43,667 nucleotides of DNA from Candidatus Scatonaster coprocaballi. GTDB taxonomy: Bacteria > Bacillota > Clostridia > Saccharofermentanales > Saccharofermentanaceae. How positions within the stretch are numbered: position 1 is the first letter of the stretch; each line of letters begins with the position of its first letter. Positions 17,427-26,513 of the stretch are shown here, piece after piece. The notes below the pieces were generated by a model that saw only the letters and a list, made by a program, of their open reading frames with translations, did no database searches and had not been told where the DNA came from. Location of the stretch: contig JAGHVD010000050.1 in the NCBI GenBank assembly GCA_018064475.1, positions 1 through 43,667 on the forward strand, in the 5' to 3' direction. A program made the position numbers and the translations under genes.

Positions 17427-18578
17427 TTATTGATGAAGTTGTACTTCTGACATCTGCTCAATGTCAAATGATTGAGGGAGAGGAAGTGCAACTTCATTCT
17501 TTTGTAGGACTGACTGATAGAAACCAAGTACCATGTCAACGGCAATATAACCTGACTTGCCATCTGCAATCGGAGAGGTCTGATCGACAATAGACTGATA
17601 TAGGTCTGTGTAGATTCCGTAATGCGGATTCTTCGCGACATTAATGAGATAGGATAATCCGAATTTCTTAATATATCGACGAAGATATTTAAAGGCCAAA
17701 TTCTTTCCTTTCGGATTGAGCACCGAGTAGGATGGTTTTCCCTTATGCAGACTGATCCGAATCGCTGCTTTCTCGGCATTTATGAAGAATGAGGCCTCTT
17801 GATCGTTTGGAAAAGTAGCCGTCGTTCCTTCAATCTGACATAGTGCTCCATTATTGAGTGTATATACGCCCATTGCGGTATCTTCTGCTTCCATATCCCG
17901 GAAACGATTTGCAATCATGCCATGGACTGCAATTGGCTCAGCATTCATGAGATAGCACATCAAGTCCAAGGCGTGGACGGATTGATTCATCAGGGCGCCG
18001 CCGTCGTTCTTCCATGTCCCACGCCATGCTGCTTGATGATAGTAATCATCGTCATGCCCCCAACGAACGATGACCGAACCATGTCCGACCTTACCCAGTG
18101 CGCCGGATGCCATGTCATCATGTAACAAAGAAACGATTGGAAAATAGCGGTAGATGTGGCCCATCGCAATTTTCAACCCTTTGCGATCAGCTAATTCATA
18201 CAATTCGCGTGACGATTCATTATTCATGGTCATTGGCTTCTCCAGCAGGATGTTAGCGCCGAATTCGAGACAGTCTTTCGCAATCGCATAGTGCAGCCCG
18301 GAAGGTACAGTAATCGCAACCACGTCAGGCTTCACTTCTTTCAACATGTCTTTGTAATCATAATAGTTCTTGATCGATGCTGTAAAAGCACTGAAGTGCT
18401 TGATCTTCTTCTTGGTGGATTTTAGAAGAATTGCAGGTGCATCGGGATTGTTGTCAACCAGTGCACAAAGCTCTAAACGATCAGACATACGTGAGATCGC
18501 ACGAATGTGCTTGGCGCTCACGCGTCCACAACCGATGATTGCGACTTTAAGTTTGCGTGCTGATGCTTGACTATCCAT
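17427..18578 (-). CDS. Gfo/Idh/MocA family oxidoreductase
   Basis: 383 residues with an N-terminal Rossmann fold (VAIIGCGRVSAKHIRAI, residues about 12-28), the family EKP motif in LLEKPMTMN near 113 with the lysine that assists catalysis, and the substrate-domain GGALMNQSVHALDLMCY near 200. Such enzymes oxidise or reduce sugars or sugar derivatives with NAD(P); the substrate cannot be read from sequence. It converges with the PP2C-like gene (21-base gap) and is divergent from pyrimidine-nucleoside phosphorylase. Residues before KLKVAII may make the true start slightly uncertain, but GTGAGG lies upstream of this ATG. Confidence 0.9.
   Translation of the reverse strand: MDSQASARKLKVAIIGCGRVSAKHIRAISRMSDRLELCALVDNNPDAPAILLKSTKKKIKHFSAFTASIKNYYDYKDMLKEVKPDVVAITVPSGLHYAIAKDCLEFGANILLEKPMTMNNESSRELYELADRKGLKIAMGHIYRYFPIVSLLHDDMASGALGKVGHGSVIVRWGHDDDYYHQAAWRGTWKNDGGALMNQSVHALDLMCYLMNAEPIAVHGMIANRFRDMEAEDTAMGVYTLNNGALCQIEGTTATFPNDQEASFFINAEKAAIRISLHKGKPSYSVLNPKGKNLAFKYLRRYIKKFGLSYLINVAKNPHYGIYTDLYQSIVDQTSPIADGKSGYIAVDMVLGFYQSVLQKNEVALPLPQSFDIEQMSEVQLHQ
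17433..17497. repeat. Inverted repeat at the 3' end of the Gfo/Idh gene
   Basis: ATGAAGTTGTACTTC (17433-17447) is an inverted copy, with one G-U-type mismatch, of GAAGTGCAACTTCAT (17483-17497). Each arm is itself nearly palindromic (GAAGT-3-ACTTC). A further 5-base-pair hairpin, GACAT/ATGTC, lies between them at 17449-17465. No T-run follows, so a terminator role is uncertain. Confidence 0.4.
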
Positions 18579-18608
18579 GGAATGACCTCACTTCAATTTG
18601 CTATCGAT

Positions 18609-18617
18609 ATTCTATCA
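18609..18617 (-). promoter_or_regulatory. Possible extended -10 of the Gfo/Idh gene
   Basis: Reads TGATAGAAT on the minus strand, 30 bases before the ATG. No clear -35. Confidence 0.35.
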
Positions 18618-18643
18618 CATATGACGAAGATTCTGCTATGTAA

Positions 18644-18652
18644 TGATACAAT
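18644..18652 (+). promoter_or_regulatory. Possible extended -10 of pyrimidine-nucleoside phosphorylase
   Basis: TGATACAAT, 34 bases before the chosen ATG. No clear -35. Confidence 0.4.
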
Positions 18653-18686
18653 AAGATGGAAGGTTGATAAGCGGAGGAAGATAACC

Positions 18687-20012
18687 ATGAATATGCTCGA
18701 ATTGATTGAGAAGAAGCGAGACGGTGCGATACTTAGCAAGGATGAGATACAGTTCTTTGTAGACGGTGTCACCCACCAGACACTGCCTGATTATCAGATT
18801 TCTGCATTTCTTATGGCGGTGCTTTTCAAAGGGATGAATGATCAGGAGACAACTGATTTTACGCTTAGTATGGCTCACTCCGGTAAAATATGTGATCTGT
18901 CTGATATTCCCGGTGTCAAAGTGGATAAGCACAGTACCGGTGGTGTGGGTGATAAGGTCACGCCCATTCTACTTCCTATCATTTCATCTTTCGGGGTACC
19001 TTGCGTGAAGTTATCAGGTCGTGGACTCGGCTTTACTGGTGGTACGATCGATAAATTTGAGTCGATCCAGGGCTTTAGTACAGTGGTTGCACCTGATTCT
19101 TTCAAACAACATATTGAGAAGTGTGGCATGTTGCTTGGCGGACAGACTGCTGACCTCGCGCCTGCTGATAAATACCTTTATGCGATGCGAGATGTTACGG
19201 GAACTGTTCCATCGATACCATTGATCGCGTCTAGTATCATGAGCAAGAAGATTGCAGGTGGGGCCGACGCGATTGTATTGGATGTAACCTGCGGAAATGG
19301 TGCTTTTATGAAAGATGAGGAGTCGGCGCGAGAATTAGCTCGCCGCATGATTGCAATTGGCAAACTTGCTGGAAAACCAGTAAGCGTGGTGATGTCCTCT
19401 ATGCAACAGCCGTTGGGTAGCATGGTTGGCAATGTTCTGGAAATGCTTGAAGTAGTGGATATACTCCGAGGTGAAGGCCCGAAGGATGTTCTGGAAGTTG
19501 TATTGACAATGGCGGCTGAGATGTTACGCTTCACGCCTGTCGGTAAAGACTCTGATGTGGATACACTGAAGAAAGCTTGCCTTGAGAAGATTTCTTGTGG
19601 TGAGGCGTATGAGAAGTTCGGCGATTTGATCCTTTCTCAAGGAGGAGTACTCTTGTCAGATGGCTCTCCTATGTTTGTAGAACGTCCATATGAAGTCATG
19701 ACGGTCTATGCGGATCGTGATGGTTACGTGTCGAAGTGTAATGCGCTTGATGTAGGTGAGGCTTCCTGCCTTATGGGCGCTGGACGCATGAAGAAAGAGG
19801 ATACGATCGATATGGGGGCAGGCGTCAAGTTACATAAGAAAATCGGCGACTCGGTTCGACGTGGAGATGAGTTATATACTTTGTTTGTTGGTTCACATGC
19901 CGATATCTCAGAAGATCGAATCGATGAGGCGCTGAATAAGATGGAGCAGGCCTATGAAATCTCGAGTTCTCAAGTTCTACCGCAACCTGAGATCCTCGAC
20001 GTAATTTCCTGA
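18687..20012 (+). CDS. pdp: Pyrimidine-nucleoside phosphorylase
   Basis: Cleaves uridine, thymidine and related nucleosides with phosphate to the base and (deoxy)ribose-1-phosphate, for salvage. The family signature is complete: KHSTGGVGDKVTPILLP near residue 81 and SGRGLGFTGGTIDKFESI near 110, followed by DLAPADKYLYAMRDVTGTV. The 441-residue length is typical of PyNP/DeoA. I chose ATG 18687, with GGAGGAAG upstream at 18673-18680; the longest frame would start 40 codons earlier, inside the divergent promoter region. Gene symbol deoA is equally possible; Gram-positive enzymes of this type usually accept both uridine and thymidine. Confidence 0.94.
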   Translation: MNMLELIEKKRDGAILSKDEIQFFVDGVTHQTLPDYQISAFLMAVLFKGMNDQETTDFTLSMAHSGKICDLSDIPGVKVDKHSTGGVGDKVTPILLPIISSFGVPCVKLSGRGLGFTGGTIDKFESIQGFSTVVAPDSFKQHIEKCGMLLGGQTADLAPADKYLYAMRDVTGTVPSIPLIASSIMSKKIAGGADAIVLDVTCGNGAFMKDEESARELARRMIAIGKLAGKPVSVVMSSMQQPLGSMVGNVLEMLEVVDILRGEGPKDVLEVVLTMAAEMLRFTPVGKDSDVDTLKKACLEKISCGEAYEKFGDLILSQGGVLLSDGSPMFVERPYEVMTVYADRDGYVSKCNALDVGEASCLMGAGRMKKEDTIDMGAGVKLHKKIGDSVRRGDELYTLFVGSHADISEDRIDEALNKMEQAYEISSSQVLPQPEILDVIS

Positions 20013-20018
20013 GTAATG

Positions 20019-20047
20019 TTGCGCGTGTTTGAAAGGATTGCTATAAT
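20019..20047 (+). promoter_or_regulatory. Promoter of the ruvCAB-queH operon
   Basis: TTGCGC, a 17-base spacer and a perfect TATAAT (20042-20047) extended by TGC. The SOS box begins 7 bases downstream of the -10, so a bound repressor would cover the transcription start. Confidence 0.6.
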
Positions 20048-20054
20048 GTATCAA

Positions 20055-20066
20055 GAACGAATGTTC
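20055..20066 (+). promoter_or_regulatory. LexA/DinR SOS box upstream of ruvC
   Basis: GAACGAATGTTC is an exact match to GAAC-N4-GTTC, the core of the Gram-positive LexA (DinR) operator. It starts 35 bases before the ruvC ATG, just after the -10. ruvAB is SOS-controlled in several bacteria, so both sequence and context fit. Confidence 0.78.
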
Positions 20067-20089
20067 AGAAATGTGAAGGGATATGTGAA

Positions 20090-20617
20090 ATGGTCATTCT
20101 AGGCATCGATCCAGGTTATGCGATTACAGGTTATGGTGTGGTTTCTTATGAGAGAAACCATTTTACCGTACTGGATTATGGCGCGATTACTACCAAGGCA
20201 CATACTCCATTTGAACAACGCTTGCTGACATTGCATCAGCAGTTGGATGCAATCATTGCGCGATTCCAACCTGAAGTAATGGCGATAGAAGAGTTGTTTT
20301 TCCAAAGAAATACAACCACCGCTATTGGTACGGCCCAAGCAAGAGGTGTGTTGATCCTTGCTGCTGCAGAAGGCAATATTCCAGTATATGAGTATACGCC
20401 GATGCAGATTAAGCAAGCGGTGACTGGTTATGGTCGAGCCGATAAGAATCAGGTCTCCACGATGGTGAAGATGCTTCTGAATCTTGAGTCGGTTCCGAAA
20501 CCTGACGATGTGACGGATGCGTTGGCGATTGCAATCTGTCAGGCACATACGGGCGTGAACTCTGCATTCGAAGCAGTTGCGGGCTATCAGTATGGGCGAT
20601 ATGGTAAGAGGGAGTAA
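20090..20617 (+). CDS. ruvC: Holliday junction endonuclease RuvC
   Basis: Cuts Holliday junctions symmetrically with RuvAB to finish recombinational repair. The acidic catalytic set is visible: Asp in LGIDPGYAITGYG at the start, Glu in AIEELFFQRNTTTA near residue 65, and the C-terminal pair in DDVTDALAIAICQAH near 142. The length of 175 is typical. It heads ruvC-ruvA-ruvB-queH. GAAGGG precedes the ATG at moderate distance. Expression is probably damage-inducible through the box upstream. Confidence 0.97.
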   Translation: MVILGIDPGYAITGYGVVSYERNHFTVLDYGAITTKAHTPFEQRLLTLHQQLDAIIARFQPEVMAIEELFFQRNTTTAIGTAQARGVLILAAAEGNIPVYEYTPMQIKQAVTGYGRADKNQVSTMVKMLLNLESVPKPDDVTDALAIAICQAHTGVNSAFEAVAGYQYGRYGKRE

Positions 20618-20622
20618 TCGAT

Positions 20623-21231
20623 ATGTACGGTTATATTAAGGGTGAATTTGTTTCTGCTCGCGGTGAGAATATTATCGTAGAGAACCATGGAATCGGCTAT
20701 AAGATCTATATGCCATTGATGTTGCAAGGACGTATCGGGCATATTGGCGATCAAGTCTGTGTCTATACATATCATTATGTAAGAGAAGACGTCATATCAC
20801 TATTTGGTTTCCCGTCTCCAGAAGACCAGGATATGTTTGAACTTCTCCTGACTGTTAGTGGCATTGGCCCGAAAACGGCCATCACTGTAGTGGATCTTCT
20901 TCAGCCAGCTGAGCTTGCTATGGCTGTCTTGGGTGGTGATGTGAAGAAGTTGTGTACTGTCAAAGGCCTTGGAAAAAAGTCTGCAGAGCGTATTGTTCTG
21001 GAGTTGAAAGATAAGTTGAAAGGTTTTGATCAAGGAGCCTTGGAAGCTTCCGGTGAAGTGATCATGCCATCGTCTGAATCAGGTCGGAGTGAATTGGCAG
21101 ACTGTGTCTCCGCTTTACTGGTCTTGGGTTATCCTGCCTCTGAAGCGAATCGAGTTGCAAATCTTGCATATGAAGAAGGTCTTGATGCAGAGCAGATGAT
21201 TCGGAAGGCTTTGCGACTTCTTGCGAAGTGA
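20623..21231 (+). CDS. ruvA: Holliday junction DNA helicase subunit RuvA
   Basis: Binds four-way junctions as a tetramer and recruits RuvB. It begins MYGYIKGEF as expected, has the OB-fold domain I, two helix-hairpin-helix motifs (SGIGPKTAITVVDLL near 78 and KGLGKKSAERIVLELKDKL near 112), then a linker and the RuvB-binding three-helix domain III at the C-terminus (about 155-202). It starts 5 bases after the ruvC stop. Confidence 0.97.
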   Translation: MYGYIKGEFVSARGENIIVENHGIGYKIYMPLMLQGRIGHIGDQVCVYTYHYVREDVISLFGFPSPEDQDMFELLLTVSGIGPKTAITVVDLLQPAELAMAVLGGDVKKLCTVKGLGKKSAERIVLELKDKLKGFDQGALEASGEVIMPSSESGRSELADCVSALLVLGYPASEANRVANLAYEEGLDAEQMIRKALRLLAK

Positions 21232-21268
21232 TATTGTTTTTGAATGAAGTATGAGGAGCAATTAGTAC

Positions 21269-22402
21269 ATGGATTTTACAGATTTTGATCATGATGAGCG
21301 CATGATTGCTCGTGAACGACTGTCCGAGGACCGTGATGAGAAGAGTCTTCGTCCACTTACTTGGGATGATTATTCTGGACAGAAGCAAGTTACTGATAAT
21401 TTGAAAGTGTTTATTGAGGCTGCAATGAAGCGTGGCGAAGCGCTCGATCACTGTCTTCTATACGGACCTCCTGGACTTGGTAAGACTACACTCGCCGGTA
21501 TTATTGCGAATGAGATGGGTGTGAATCTTCGAATTACAACCGGACCTGCTATTGAGAAAGCAGGGGATCTTGCGGCACTTCTTACCAGTCTTCAAGAACG
21601 CGAAGTGCTATTCATTGATGAGATTCATCGTTTGAATCGAAATGTTGAAGAAGTATTGTATCCTGCCATGGAAGATTTTGCATTGGATATCATGATTGGT
21701 AAGGGACCTGCTGCACGCTCCATTCGTCTGGATCTTCCGAAGTTTACGTTGATTGGTGCGACCACTCGTGCAGGTATGCTATCTGCCCCTTTACGTGATC
21801 GTTTCGGTATGGTTCATCGTTTGGAACTATATAAGCCTGAAGAACTCAAAGTTATTCTGAGACGTGATGCAGAGATCCTTGGAATTGGTATCGATGACGA
21901 CGGTCTGGATTGTCTGGCTCGTCGTAGTCGCGGAACGCCACGTATTGCAATTCGACTTCTGAAGCGTTTGCGTGATTTCGCTCAGGTCCGTGGTGAAGGA
22001 CTGATCAACCGTGAGATTGCCGAATTTGGTTTGAATCAGTTATCAATCGACCATCTTGGGTTAGACCTCACAGATCGACGCATTCTCGAGACTATTGCTG
22101 ATAAGTTTGTTGGTGGTCCGGTTGGACTTGAGACACTCGCGGCTTGTACGGGTGAGGATGCAGGTACCATTGAGGACGTGTATGAGCCGTTCCTTATGCA
22201 ATGTGGCTTTATTGCCAAGACTCCTCGTGGACGTGTGCTCGCGCCAATGGGCTGGAATCATCTTGGACGCACATGTCCTGCTGATATCGAGAAGAAGCTT
22301 TCAGGATTGGGCGTGACATCTTCTAAATCTGTTGTTAGCGAACAGATTTCCATTGAAGATGTGATGAATGATTCTGATCATCAGGATGGGATTCAGATAT
22401 GA
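21269..22402 (+). CDS. ruvB: Holliday junction branch-migration ATPase RuvB
   Basis: Hexameric AAA+ motor of branch migration. Visible motifs are Walker [13 protein letters not shown] near residue 67, Walker [11 protein letters not shown] near 115, the sensor region [18 protein letters not shown] near 168 and the C-terminal winged-helix segment. At 377 residues it is longer than the usual 330-350; the excess is a C-terminal tail of about 35 residues after the APMGWNHLG end of the winged helix (acidic, [11 protein letters not shown]). The ATG has GAGGAG ten bases upstream. The stop overlaps the queH start (ATGA). Confidence 0.97.
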   Translation: MDFTDFDHDERMIARERLSEDRDEKSLRPLTWDDYSGQKQVTDNLKVFIEAAMKRGEALDHCLLYGPPGLGKTTLAGIIANEMGVNLRITTGPAIEKAGDLAALLTSLQEREVLFIDEIHRLNRNVEEVLYPAMEDFALDIMIGKGPAARSIRLDLPKFTLIGATTRAGMLSAPLRDRFGMVHRLELYKPEELKVILRRDAEILGIGIDDDGLDCLARRSRGTPRIAIRLLKRLRDFAQVRGEGLINREIAEFGLNQLSIDHLGLDLTDRRILETIADKFVGGPVGLETLAACTGEDAGTIEDVYEPFLMQCGFIAKTPRGRVLAPMGWNHLGRTCPADIEKKLSGLGVTSSKSVVSEQISIEDVMNDSDHQDGIQI

Positions 22403-22983
22403 GTGCTTCAAAGTTCTTACTTCATGCGTGTTGCGCGCCTTGCGCGGAATACCCAGTATCTGATTTGTTATCTCTAGGTATTCAGCCGGACTTGCTCTAT
22501 TTCAATCCGAATATTCATCCGCGTTTTGAATTTGAGAGAAGAAGAGAGCAGGTTGCCAAGCTTGGTGAGATTCAGTCGCTTTCTTGCATCTATGTGGACG
22601 ATTTTCGTATGGAAGATTGGTTGAATCATGTTTGGGAGAACCAATATCGATCTCGATGCGAGATGTGCTATGACATTCGTATGGAATATGTGGCCGCCTA
22701 TGCCGAAGAACATGGCTACGATTCATTCTCAACAAGTTTACTTGTGAGTCCTTATCAACAACATGATTTCATTCGTGAAATTGCTCAACGTGCGGCTGAA
22801 CGCCACAATGTTGAATTCCGTTACTTTGACTGGCGACCACATTTCCGTGAGGGACAGGCGATGGCACGAGAACATGGGCTATATCGTCAGAAATACTGTG
22901 GTTGCATCTATTCACTTGAGGAATCTGAATGGAAAGAGAAAGTCATTGCTGACTTTCCATCTGATTGGGAAGTTTTGCGCTAA
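22399..22983 (+). CDS. queH: Epoxyqueuosine reductase QueH
   Basis: QueH carries out the last step of queuosine synthesis, reducing epoxyqueuosine in tRNA; it is unrelated to QueG. The 194-residue protein has the family cysteine pairs: HACCAPC at residues 9-15, RCEMCYDIR near 92 and [11 protein letters not shown] near 170, which bind an iron-sulfur cluster and metal. The remaining text ([31 protein letters not shown]) matches the former DUF208. It is translationally coupled to ruvB by ATGA. Its last 41 bases overlap the convergent rqcH gene. Confidence 0.93.
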   Translation: MSASKFLLHACCAPCAEYPVSDLLSLGIQPDLLYFNPNIHPRFEFERRREQVAKLGEIQSLSCIYVDDFRMEDWLNHVWENQYRSRCEMCYDIRMEYVAAYAEEHGYDSFSTSLLVSPYQQHDFIREIAQRAAERHNVEFRYFDWRPHFREGQAMAREHGLYRQKYCGCIYSLEESEWKEKVIADFPSDWEVLR

Positions 22984-24850
22984 CGAGTAGCGTGGAGTAT
23001 TCATTATAGATGACCATACCAGGTTTTGCTTTCGGTATTTTCTTGACGTGACTCACCGGACAATAGTCGATCTCAACACGAATATCGTATTGTGTCACGG
23101 ATTCGGACTTCTCTGTCACATAAGCTTTGTTACTCTTCGAATAATAGGCGGCTATCGAGGCGGCCTGCAAGATTGCTTTATCTGACGGATGCTGACCTGA
23201 TGAACGTAAGATGACATGGGTGCCCGGCATATTCTTCACATGAAACCAGATATCATCTTTCTCCGCGATATGAAAGGTCAACTGATCGTTCTGGATATTG
23301 TTTCGTCCGGATAGCACCTCAAGACCACCGTCAACTATGTATTTGCGGGGAGAAGAGGGATCTTGTACTTTCTTTTTGGACTGATCTTTGTTTCTTCTTG
23401 AATTTGCCATACGAGCTGCTTGACGTAGCGCACGTGAGGAAGCCTTGCCTGATTTGGATTTACCAGGGTGATAGACTTGTTCAGGTTGATTTGTTTTGGA
23501 GGATTCCTTGCTCTCTGTCATCAGATTCATGATCTCATATTCAAGTGCTGCCAAGTCATCCTCTTCACTTGCTGCATCAATGGCCTGAATGAGGGACTGA
23601 AGGTATTGAACCTCGTCTTTCTCTTCTGCTAGGAAGCGCATGGCTGACTCACGGCGACTGGTGGCTTTGTGATAGCGCTTCAGATAAAGTTGTCCTTGAG
23701 AAGAAGCGGTCATTCCAGGTTCAAGCTTAATTTTTGTAGACTGTCCGAAGTCAGGATAGTCCGGAATGACCAGTTCAGTGTCGTCTGGCTGGATCAGATA
23801 TTGATAGGCGAGTATCAGTTCACCTTGTGTTTTCAATGATTCAGCATTTGAGGCGGAACGTATGTCTTCTTCATGTATTTCCAACTTCTTACTTGCATGG
23901 GCCAAAGCAGTGGTAACCATACCTCGGATTCTTCTTCGACGATTCTCAAAGACTTTCTTGGCTTCTTGAAAACCATATACACGGTCCATTGCTTGAGAAA
24001 TAGTCTTGGCTTTCTCAACAACACCTGCATCTTTGAGTGCAAGTCCATGCCAGTCTGCCGGCTGACCGTCAACAAAGAATACGGACGGGCTTGGTTCATT
24101 CTGGCAGATACTCTGAAGAATAACAGATAAGTTTGCCTTCAATCGAGCAATCTCTGTAGGTTGTAAAGCGTTCAGCCCCTTGCGTGGATCGATATCTGCC
24201 TGGTAGCAGATGTCGTTTGCAAGCAAAGGAGAGAAACCGAGTAAAGAATCAAGTATCGCTTTAGCAGTCGGTCTAGATAGCGCATTCTGAAGAATCGGAA
24301 GTTCGTCTTTACATAACATATCGAGCGCATCCTGAGGCTTGATCTTGCCTTGCGCCGGTGGCGCCTCGTAGATTCTGGCTGGCATGATCTCACGAACACG
24401 GTTATTACTTCCGTCTACGTGGACTAAAGCATCAATGATTCGATTCTCTGCATTGAGAAACACAATATTGCTGTAGCGTCCCATCATCTCGATCATCAGA
24501 CGTTTCACAGAAGTGTCCTGCAGTTCGTCTGTGACAGAGAAGGAGATGGATATCATTCGCTCGAAATGGGGGCATTCAATATTGAGAATGCGTGCGCCTT
24601 GTAAGTACTTGCGAAGCAACATACAGAAATTCGGCGGCATCTGCGGGTTTTCACGCATCTTCTCGGTAATCTGGACACGCGGAGTCTGCGGATCACAGCT
24701 GAGAAGAAGACGTAGATTCGCTGTATTGGTCCGTACAGTGAAGAAAACATCAAATCTACTCGGCTGATAGATTTTATCAACTCTGGCTCCAGCCAGCTGT
24801 TGATTGAGTTCATTTGCGAGAAGATGTGTAGAGACTCCGTCTAAAGGCAT
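22943..24850 (-). CDS. rqcH: Rqc2 homologue RqcH (NFACT protein)
   Basis: RqcH binds obstructed 50S subunits carrying peptidyl-tRNA and adds C-terminal alanine tails that mark nascent chains for degradation; some homologues were earlier called fibronectin-binding proteins. Of 635 residues, the N-terminal NFACT-N domain starts MPLDGVSTHLLANEL and includes PNFCMLLRKYLQG; a helix-hairpin-helix part and coiled-coil arms fill the middle; the NFACT-R domain near 525 has KYIVDGGLEVLSGRNNIQND and DIWFHVKNMPGTHVIL. The stop lies inside queH. Last gene of the minus-strand prs operon, 22 bases after the small membrane gene. Confidence 0.92.
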   Translation of the reverse strand: MPLDGVSTHLLANELNQQLAGARVDKIYQPSRFDVFFTVRTNTANLRLLLSCDPQTPRVQITEKMRENPQMPPNFCMLLRKYLQGARILNIECPHFERMISISFSVTDELQDTSVKRLMIEMMGRYSNIVFLNAENRIIDALVHVDGSNNRVREIMPARIYEAPPAQGKIKPQDALDMLCKDELPILQNALSRPTAKAILDSLLGFSPLLANDICYQADIDPRKGLNALQPTEIARLKANLSVILQSICQNEPSPSVFFVDGQPADWHGLALKDAGVVEKAKTISQAMDRVYGFQEAKKVFENRRRRIRGMVTTALAHASKKLEIHEEDIRSASNAESLKTQGELILAYQYLIQPDDTELVIPDYPDFGQSTKIKLEPGMTASSQGQLYLKRYHKATSRRESAMRFLAEEKDEVQYLQSLIQAIDAASEEDDLAALEYEIMNLMTESKESSKTNQPEQVYHPGKSKSGKASSRALRQAARMANSRRNKDQSKKKVQDPSSPRKYIVDGGLEVLSGRNNIQNDQLTFHIAEKDDIWFHVKNMPGTHVILRSSGQHPSDKAILQAASIAAYYSKSNKAYVTEKSESVTQYDIRVEIDYCPVSHVKKIPKAKPGMVIYNEYSTLLVSAKLPNQMESQQ

Positions 24851-24872
24851 AGTTTATTCTCCGTTTGAGAAT

Positions 24873-25211
24873 TTAGTTTTCGTCACTATCAGCAAAACGT
24901 TTCCGACGGTCGAGTATTAAGAAGACTACCCATCCAACGAGCATACCAATGATTATCTCTACTCCCAGAATCATGAAGAATAGATCATACTTATTCATCG
25001 CGATGAGAAGATCCAAGCCAATCACCACAAGAATGGCTAGAATCAAGTAGAAAATCTTCCCCCAAGAATAGGACCAAATACGAATCCACATCGGATCTTT
25101 GTCTGGAACAGATGGAACACTCACACTTTTCGAAGTCTTCTTGGGTGAAGACTTCGCTTGTGTAGCCGTTCGTTTGGGCCGATTCTTTGTGTTCTGCTTA
25201 TTCGTAGGCAT
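24873..25211 (-). CDS. Small two-segment membrane protein, unknown
   Basis: 112 residues: a basic Lys/Arg/Ser-rich N-terminus of about 50 residues, then two hydrophobic segments (IFYLILAILVVIGLDLLIAM and FMILGVEIIIGMLVGWVVFL) and a charged end. I do not recognise a family. I chose the ATG after the prs stop; a TTG 16 codons upstream, inside prs, would lengthen it, and neither start has a strong ribosome site. Position between prs and rqcH on the same strand, with gaps of 16 and 22 bases, supports a real gene. Confidence 0.65.
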   Translation of the reverse strand: MPTNKQNTKNRPKRTATQAKSSPKKTSKSVSVPSVPDKDPMWIRIWSYSWGKIFYLILAILVVIGLDLLIAMNKYDLFFMILGVEIIIGMLVGWVVFLILDRRKRFADSDEN

Positions 25212-25227
25212 AGTGAGCAACCATCCG

Positions 25228-26481
25228 TCAGTTCTTAACGGAATCTTTGATGGACTCAACTTCCGGATCTTTCAAGTCACCCTTGCTTGCCAACAATTTC
25301 TTGATCTTCTCAGTAGGCTTGATCAGATTGGAAAGGGAAGAGTCATGATTAATTGCATCAATCAATAATGCAACGAACTTACTCATGTTAACATCTGCAA
25401 ACCATTCTGCAGCCAAGAGTTCAGGACGTCTGTAAATCAGGTTGGTCGCGAATACCTTCGAAATATAACCGTTCTGATATGCTTCTTCGAATTTATTGAT
25501 GCCGTCTGTGAATAGGGCGAAAGTAGCAGTGCAGTAAATGTTCCTAGCACCACGGCTCTTCATCTCACGAGCGATATCGAGCATGGAATCGCCGGATGAA
25601 ATCATATCATCTACGATCAAGATATCCATTCCGCTTACATCATCGCCGAGGAATTCGTGAGCAATGATCGGATTACGGCCATTCACAACAGTTGTGTAGT
25701 CTCTACGCTTGTAGAAAGTGCCCAACGGAACACCAAGAATAGAGGCGAAGTACATTGCACGAGAGATACCGCCTTCGTCTGGGCTGATTACCATGAACTT
25801 TCCATCTGAGAAGTGAAGATCCGGGATGGAACGGTACATCTCTTTGATGATTTGGTAGGTCGCAGAAAGACTCTCAAAGCCGGATGTCGGGATAGCATTG
25901 GCTACTCGCTCATCGTGAGCATCGAAAGTAATGATGTTTTCTACGCCGAGACCATAAATCTCTTCCAATGCAAAAGCACAGTCAAGGGATTCTCTGGAGT
26001 TTCTCTTGTGCTGACGACCTTCGTACAGGTAAGGCATGATGACGTTGATTCGGCGAGCTTTACCAGAGCAAGCGAGAATAACACGCTTGAGATCCTGGTA
26101 GTGATCATCCGGACTCATGTGATTCTGATGACCAAACATATTGTATGTGCAGGAATAGTTTGTTACGTCACTGATGATGAACAAGTCATGACCTCGTACC
26201 GAACTCTCGATCACCGCTTTGCCTTCACCAGAAGAGAAACGGTCGTTCTTGACAGAAATTCGATAGTCTTCACGATAGAATCCAGGATATTTGCTTACAA
26301 ATTCTTGCTGCTGGTATTCAGATCTACGTTTGTTCAAATACCAGTTAACCTTATCCGTAAATTCAACACTGCCTTTGAGCGGAACCAGAGCGATTGGTCC
26401 GACCGGAGCCATTGGGTTGTCACCATATTGGTTATAACGGTAATAAGCGCCATCATCCGCTGACTGCATAAATGTGTCCAT
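25228..26481 (-). CDS. prs: Ribose-phosphate pyrophosphokinase, long form (copy 2)
   Basis: Makes PRPP from ribose-5-phosphate and ATP for purine, pyrimidine, NAD, His and Trp synthesis. At 417 residues it is about 100 longer than the classic enzyme, with an N-terminal extension and an insert before YEGRQHKRNSRES. Landmarks are RFSSGEGK, FDAHDERV, ISPDEGGISRA, the flexible catalytic loop FYKRRDY with Lys-Arg-Arg intact, and the PRPP loop ILIVDDMISSGDSM. This looks like the usual clostridial long form. I chose the ATG at 26481, with AAGGAAGG upstream. It follows its paralogue after 32 bases. Confidence 0.93.
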   Translation of the reverse strand: MDTFMQSADDGAYYRYNQYGDNPMAPVGPIALVPLKGSVEFTDKVNWYLNKRRSEYQQQEFVSKYPGFYREDYRISVKNDRFSSGEGKAVIESSVRGHDLFIISDVTNYSCTYNMFGHQNHMSPDDHYQDLKRVILACSGKARRINVIMPYLYEGRQHKRNSRESLDCAFALEEIYGLGVENIITFDAHDERVANAIPTSGFESLSATYQIIKEMYRSIPDLHFSDGKFMVISPDEGGISRAMYFASILGVPLGTFYKRRDYTTVVNGRNPIIAHEFLGDDVSGMDILIVDDMISSGDSMLDIAREMKSRGARNIYCTATFALFTDGINKFEEAYQNGYISKVFATNLIYRRPELLAAEWFADVNMSKFVALLIDAINHDSSLSNLIKPTEKIKKLLASKGDLKDPEVESIKDSVKN

Positions 26482-26513
26482 AGTAATCCTTCCTTCTATC
26501 AAAAAAGTGTTTC

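Noticed and set aside
25813-26463. Plus-strand open frame of 216 codons opposite prs
   Set aside because: It mirrors the conserved prs coding sequence and shows no family motif.
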